Shown piece after piece: positions 6,081 to 9,343 of a stretch of 9,343 nucleotides of DNA. Source of the DNA: Acidobacteriaceae bacterium (lineage in GTDB: Bacteria > Acidobacteriota > Terriglobia > Terriglobales > Acidobacteriaceae). The stretch's first letter is position 1. Each line of letters starts with the position of its first letter. The stretch covers positions 15,670-25,012 of the forward strand of contig PMCH01000113.1 of the NCBI GenBank assembly GCA_003154055.1. The letters are read 5' to 3'. The notes under the pieces were generated by a model. That model was given only the letters and a program-made list of their open reading frames with translations. It was not told the origin of the DNA and searched no databases. Made by a program: the position numbers and the translations under genes.

Positions 6081-6248
6081 ACCGGACTAATCTCAAGCCG
6101 TCGTATATCTTACAGGCGGCCCAGGATGGGCGGGATCATCCCCACGGACGAAGTCAGTTCATGGTGCAAGCTTCCGGCAAGCGAGCTCGGGTGTGCCGGA
6201 CAGAATGTCGATACCAGCTTCCCTGAAGAGTTAAGGAGCCACAGAAAC
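6081..6248 (+). other. Long structured 5' leader
   Basis: The predicted untranslated leader can form at least three stems: GCCGTC (6097-6102) with GGCGGC (6115-6120, one G-U pair), GGATG (6124-6128) with CATCC (6137-6141), and TCCGGCA (6173-6179) with TGCCGGA (6194-6200). None has a following T-run. A 21-residue ORF (6161-6226) lies within it and ends 22 bases before the main start, with no clear ribosome binding site. I do not recognise a known riboswitch. With the promoter it fills most of the 325-base gap between divergent genes. Confidence 0.4.
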
Positions 6249-7583
6249 ATGAAGAAGATTCTTCTCGCGACCGTATTGGTAGCCGCTACCGCTGTCGCTC
6301 AGACGGCTTCCGCGCCGGCACCGGCCCAGGCGCCGCAGCAAACCCAGGCGCAACCCCAGGGGCAGGCGGCGCCGCAGCAAAAAAAGGAAATCAAGGATCC
6401 CGCCGAATACAACGCATACATGGGCGCTTCGCAGCAAACCGATCCGGCCGCGATGATCAGCGGGCTGGAAGCTTTTGCCACCCAGTATCCCAACAGCGTG
6501 ATGAAGGAAGACGCGCTGGAGTTGCTGATGGGCGCCTACCAGAAGTCGGGGAATAGCGCGAAGATGGTCGAAACCGCCCAGAAAGTTGTGGCGGCAAACC
6601 CGTGCAATATTCGCGCGCTGGCATTGCTTTCTTTTACCAAGCGTGCGCTCGCGGAGAGCGGCCAGAATACGCCGCAGAATCTGGCCGAGGGTTCGCAGGC
6701 CGGCGAGAAGGGGTTGGCGTGCCTGCTGACTGTGACCAAGCCCGATGGCACTCCCGAAGCGGATTTCCAGAAATTAAAGCTGCAGACGGGTGTGATCTTC
6801 AATGGAGCGGTCGGGATCAACGCTTTGCAGAATAAGGACAACGCCAAGGCCCAGCAGTACCTGCGCGCTTCGGCGGAAGGCGATCCGGCGAATCTGCGCG
6901 ATGTCTATCCGCTGGCACTGGCTTACTTGACCGCGACGCCGGCCGACAACCTGAACGGACTATTCTTCATCGCCCGCGCGGCCAACCTTGCAACGGGCTC
7001 TCCGGCAGCAGCGCAGATCGAAGGCTACGGCAAGAAGCAGTACACCAAGTATCACGGATCGGACCAGGGCTGGACGGACGTCATGGCGGCAGCGAAAGCC
7101 AACAACACGCCTCCCGCCGGGTTTGCCATCACGAAGTACGAACCGCCCACACCTGCGCAACAGGCGAAGGAGTTGGTGAAGACCAAAGCGCCCAAGGACA
7201 TGGCTTTTGCCGAGTGGGAGCTGGTGCTTTCTGCCGGCGATCCGGAAGACAAGGCGAAGGTTTGGGATGCGATCAAGGGCAAGCCCCTGCAATTGGGACA
7301 AACCCTGGTGCTCAAATCCTCGGCGACGAAGTTGGAGATCGCAGCCAGCAGCGACGACATTGACGCCAAGCGCGCCGATATCGTGCTGGAAATGGGTGGG
7401 CCGATGCCCTTGAAGATGATCCCGAAAGAAGGGTCGTTGCTGGACTTCGAAGGCACTCCGGTCTCGTATGAGCCCACGCCGTTCGTGATGCAGATGGACA
7501 AGGGCGCTCTGCTGACCAAGGCGGCTCCGAAGACGGCTCCGGCCAAGAAACCTCCGGTGCACAAGAAGCCCGCGGCGCACTAG
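6249..7583 (+). CDS. Secreted helical-repeat (TPR-like) protein
   Basis: Exported protein of 444 residues, function unknown. It has a signal peptide (about 1-18 or 1-20, MKKILLATVLVAATAVAQ) and a Pro/Ala/Gln-rich low-complexity stretch (20-46). A helical region follows (about 50-285) whose pairs of amphipathic helices, with spaced Ala, Leu, Tyr and Pro, resemble tetratricopeptide repeats (for example SGLEAFATQYPNS, AYQKSGNSAKMVETAQKVV, DNAKAQQYLRASAE). A separate, probably beta-rich domain (about 315-422) precedes a basic Pro/Lys/Ala tail with PVHKKPAAH at the end. C119 and C158 could form a disulfide. The start is set by the signal peptide and AAGGAG at 6233-6238; the frame stays open upstream to 5640, but that part is antisense to the SDR gene and leader. 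TPR-like periplasmic proteins usually scaffold envelope complexes, but no partner is evident here. It is a single-gene unit closed by the terminator at 7622-7653. Confidence 0.85.
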   Translation: MKKILLATVLVAATAVAQTASAPAPAQAPQQTQAQPQGQAAPQQKKEIKDPAEYNAYMGASQQTDPAAMISGLEAFATQYPNSVMKEDALELLMGAYQKSGNSAKMVETAQKVVAANPCNIRALALLSFTKRALAESGQNTPQNLAEGSQAGEKGLACLLTVTKPDGTPEADFQKLKLQTGVIFNGAVGINALQNKDNAKAQQYLRASAEGDPANLRDVYPLALAYLTATPADNLNGLFFIARAANLATGSPAAAQIEGYGKKQYTKYHGSDQGWTDVMAAAKANNTPPAGFAITKYEPPTPAQQAKELVKTKAPKDMAFAEWELVLSAGDPEDKAKVWDAIKGKPLQLGQTLVLKSSATKLEIAASSDDIDAKRADIVLEMGGPMPLKMIPKEGSLLDFEGTPVSYEPTPFVMQMDKGALLTKAAPKTAPAKKPPVHKKPAAH

Positions 7584-7588
7584 AAGCG

Positions 7589-7612
7589 CAGTAGCCAGAA
7601 GTCAGTAGTCAG
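7589..7612 (+). repeat. Short direct repeat after the helical-repeat gene
   Basis: CAGTAGCCAG (7589-7598) and CAGTAGTCAG (7603-7612) differ at one base and repeat with a period of 14. They lie between the stop codon and the terminator. They may be the remnant of a longer intergenic repeat, or chance. Confidence 0.35.
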
Positions 7613-7621
7613 CAAGAAACT

Positions 7622-7653
7622 AAAAAGGCGGTCCCTGCGGGGGCCGTTTTTTT
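7622..7653. terminator. Bidirectional rho-independent terminator
   Basis: CGGTCCC (7629-7635) pairs with GGGGCCG (7640-7646, one G-U pair) around the loop TGCG. Seven T follow on the + strand (7647-7653) and five A precede it (7622-7626), which give a U-run on the minus transcript. It sits between the convergent helical-repeat and MEMO genes and should end both. Confidence 0.85.
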
Positions 7654-7709
7654 GTGCCGAACATGGGAGGAGTGAAACTCCAAGGACTCGCCCTTCTCCC
7701 TCCGCCGAT

Positions 7710-8522
7710 TCAACTCACAACGATGCCGGCGTAGCCGACGACCTGGTCGAGGTGCCCCGAAACATCGCCCGAGGTCGCGTACTTAACCAGCGTGGCCGTT
7801 TTCGCCCCCAGGCGCTTGGCGGCGGTGAGCATCGCAACCGTCGGTCCGAAGCCGCACATGCTGATGTTCTGGCTCATCACGACATCCCAAAGGCCGCGCG
7901 GGTCAAGGGCAAGCACGCGCTCGATGGCCTTGTGATCTTTCACGCGCGTGATAGCGTCGGACTCGTAGTGGTTCATGTCGCTGGAGGCGATGATGAGAAC
8001 CTTGTCACCGGCGGCGGCAATCGCCGCGGCAAGCGCCTCACCCAGTCCTGCCAACGCGTCGAAATCGCTGGTGCCGACGGCGATAGGAAGAAACCGCAAT
8101 TCGGCTTGGCGAGCTTGCAGGAAGGGAAGCTGCACCTCGATGGCGTGCTCGCTGCGGTGGGCGGCGGCATCCTCCTGCAGCATGGGGAATCGCTTCAGAA
8201 GGTCGGCGCCAAGTTCGGTGTCGGCGGCGACGTCGCCCAACGGAGTCCGCCAGGCGGCGCGGGTCATGACGGCCAGCGGATGTCCCGCGCCGGTGTGGTT
8301 AGGGCATAGGACGACGCATCGCTGCGGGATTTCAAGGCGCGCATATACGGCGCCCGCAACGTGGCCGGAGTACATGTATCCGGCGTGGGGAGCCACGCAG
8401 CCGATGGCGGCGAGCGCGGGCTCGGAGGTGGTGCTGTAGTTGCTGATATCGCGAAGCAGTTCATCGCGCCGGCTCGGATAGAAGCGTCCGGCGACAGCGG
8501 GCATTCGTACAGCGGAAGTCAT
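7710..8522 (-). CDS. amrB: AmmeMemoRadiSam system protein B (MEMO family)
   Basis: MEMO-family protein of 270 residues, the full family length, related to class III extradiol-dioxygenase folds. Metal-site residues by comparison with human MEMO1 are H46 (APHAGYMYSG), H76 (CPNHTG) and C223 (SMCGFGP). D182 and H185 (SSDMNHY) and H126 (HRSEHAIEVQLPFL) complete the pocket. Human MEMO1 binds iron or copper through the matching His, His and Cys. Bacterial and archaeal homologues are usually encoded with an AMMECR1-domain protein and a radical SAM enzyme; neither is in this window, so the gene stands alone here. The reaction is not established for most bacterial members. The ATG at 8522 has AGGAGG 7 bases upstream. 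Transcription runs toward the terminator at 7622-7653. A GC-rich palindrome (8553-8576) sits in its leader. The symbol follows common naming for protein B of this system. Confidence 0.92.
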   Translation of the reverse strand: MTSAVRMPAVAGRFYPSRRDELLRDISNYSTTSEPALAAIGCVAPHAGYMYSGHVAGAVYARLEIPQRCVVLCPNHTGAGHPLAVMTRAAWRTPLGDVAADTELGADLLKRFPMLQEDAAAHRSEHAIEVQLPFLQARQAELRFLPIAVGTSDFDALAGLGEALAAAIAAAGDKVLIIASSDMNHYESDAITRVKDHKAIERVLALDPRGLWDVVMSQNISMCGFGPTVAMLTAAKRLGAKTATLVKYATSGDVSGHLDQVVGYAGIVVS

Positions 8523-8552
8523 GAGCGGCCTCCTTTCGAAGATGGATCGTGT

Positions 8553-8576
8553 GGCGCGGGCACTCCTGCCCGCGTC
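8553..8576. repeat. GC-rich palindrome, REP-like
   Basis: CGCGGGCA (8555-8562) and TGCCCGCG (8567-8574) form a perfect 8-bp stem around CTCC, extendable by a G-T and a G-C pair to 8553-8576. It lies about 30 bases upstream of the MEMO gene start, between divergent genes. I recall that near-identical hairpins recur between genes in acidobacterial-type genomes, so it may be a dispersed REP element. In RNA it would form a stable hairpin in the MEMO leader. Confidence 0.5.
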
Positions 8577-8605
8577 CTTCGGGCGAACGGTAACGAACTA
8601 CGCAT

Positions 8606-8611
8606 ATTATC
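8606..8611 (-). promoter_or_regulatory. Possible -10 element for the MEMO gene
   Basis: GATAAT on the minus strand, about 85 bases upstream of the start at 8522, is a good -10 match in an A/T-rich pocket, but no convincing -35 box is seen. A transcript from here would carry the 8553-8576 hairpin in its leader. Confidence 0.25.
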
Positions 8612-8765
8612 GCGCTTGGGGGACAGGAAAGCGGCTGAGACCGAACTCAGCTCAAACGGATACACCGGTTGGCGGTTGCTGGTGAAATGGCGATATTTCG
8701 CCAACTAGAACTTAGAGTAGGATTCCGTTGGACCACACTCGACGCGAAGCGGTGTCTATAAATTC

Positions 8766-9338
8766 ATGATCCGCCGAATCGGTTTTCGTCGCCTGCTACC
8801 GATTTTGTTCACTCTCATGCATGTTGCCCTTCTGTTTTATGCAACTGCACAACGGCACCGCACCTTGTCCAGCGCTGACGGTGACTCTGCCTACCACCCC
8901 GCTGCCTATCAAGAAAGTTCAATCGCGTGGGAACCGATGGAACCCAAACCGCTGGTGATTGCCGAAAAGCTCGGCATCGTGCTCAACTTTCCCGCATTTG
9001 TTTTGGCGATTCCAATCACTCTCCTGTTCTTTCATGGGAAAGATATGGGACTGTGGTACGCATCGCTCCCCTTCGTGCCGCTGGTCTGGTATGGCGTAGG
9101 ACGCTGGTTCGACAGACTGCTGGGCTACATCTCCCATTCGCCTCCGGTACGCCGCACTTGGTACGAACTCTTCGGGACTCTCTCCATGATTTTGCTTTGT
9201 CTAAGCATCGCCACTGTCACCCCAATCTATCCACATCGGATGGGCGACACATACTGGATTGGATTTGGCCTAATCCTGTGGTCCGGGCTGTCTCTAGCAA
9301 TTAGCATCTCTGGGTTTATCCGGCGTGCCCGCAATTGA
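8766..9338 (+). CDS. Hypothetical five-helix membrane protein
   Basis: Unrecognised inner-membrane protein of 190 residues, complete in the window. Hydrophobic helices lie at about 10-27, 70-89, 97-115, 135-153 and 163-184. The stretch 28-68 between the first two helices is polar and probably outside the membrane; it holds several His, Tyr and Pro. The arginine-rich N-terminus (MIRRIGFRR) should stay in the cytoplasm by the positive-inside rule. No catalytic motif is evident. There is no clear ribosome binding site; TATAAA at 8757-8762 sits just before the ATG. The coding region is visibly less GC-rich than the other genes here and uses more T- and A-ending codons, which could point to recent acquisition or weak expression. 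It is divergent from the MEMO gene. What follows is cut off 5 bases after the stop. Confidence 0.7.
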   Translation: MIRRIGFRRLLPILFTLMHVALLFYATAQRHRTLSSADGDSAYHPAAYQESSIAWEPMEPKPLVIAEKLGIVLNFPAFVLAIPITLLFFHGKDMGLWYASLPFVPLVWYGVGRWFDRLLGYISHSPPVRRTWYELFGTLSMILLCLSIATVTPIYPHRMGDTYWIGFGLILWSGLSLAISISGFIRRARN

Positions 9339-9343
9339 TGTAA

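Noticed and set aside
5640..6248. N-terminal extension of the helical-repeat protein frame
   Set aside because: The extra 203 codons cover the antisense of the SDR gene and the promoter/leader; a signal peptide and ribosome binding site place the true start at 6249.
7589..7612. Possible start of a CRISPR-like or tandem repeat array
   Set aside because: Only two imperfect 10-base copies with a 4-base gap are present; no spacers of CRISPR size and no cas genes are seen.
7752..8309. Plus-strand open frame of 185 codons over the MEMO gene
   Set aside because: It is antisense to a complete MEMO-family gene; the His/Arg/Gly-rich product has no signal of its own.
8361..8708. Possible small + strand gene of 115 codons
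   Set aside because: It starts inside the MEMO gene antisense and runs through the palindrome; no ribosome binding site and Gly/Arg-rich composition point to chance.

Overview
The window looks like chromosomal DNA from a high-GC Gram-negative bacterium. An Acidobacteriota soil lineage is my best guess. The reasons are an outer-membrane barrel protein with signal peptide and C-terminal Phe, strong AGGAGG-type ribosome binding sites, short intergenic gaps, and gene types I associate with that phylum (a secreted Pro/Gln-rich helical-repeat protein, a DUF948-like/YtxH pair, a lone MEMO-family protein). The taxonomy is inference from style and recollection, not from a marker gene. Nine protein genes are well supported and one small one is moderately supported. 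I see no rRNA, tRNA, CRISPR array, transposase or phage gene.

Left part (1-3710, + strand): a metal-uptake locus. After an intrinsic terminator (34-57) come a small Cys/His-rich membrane protein (81-404), a hairpin with a T-run (418-447), an outer-membrane porin-like barrel (481-1761), a ZnuA-like periplasmic metal-binding protein (1771-2715) and a ZnuB-like ABC-3 permease (2758-3648). Together they would carry a divalent metal, probably zinc, from outside through the outer membrane and periplasm to the inner membrane. The ABC ATPase (ZnuC) that must power the permease is not in the window.

Middle part (3711-5923): a two-gene minus-strand unit encodes a DUF948-like coiled-coil membrane protein and a YtxH-like membrane protein. 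Its promoter carries two inverted repeats that bracket or overlap the -10 and -35 elements. Divergent from it is an eight-cysteine zinc-ribbon protein (4759-5187), which ends 7 bases from a convergent SDR oxidoreductase (5195-5923, minus).

Right part (5924-9343): a near-consensus promoter (TATAAT at 6069-6074) drives a secreted helical-repeat protein (6249-7583) through a roughly 165-nt structured leader. A bidirectional terminator (7622-7653) separates it from a convergent AmmeMemoRadiSam protein B / MEMO homologue (7710-8522, minus). A GC-rich palindrome lies in the MEMO leader. The last gene (8766-9338) is an unrecognised five-helix membrane protein with lower GC than its neighbours.

I did not find a clearly new multi-gene system. 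The parts most worth a second look are the porin-ZnuA-ZnuB arrangement with its small Cys/His membrane protein and internal hairpin, and the nested inverted repeats in the YtxH promoter.
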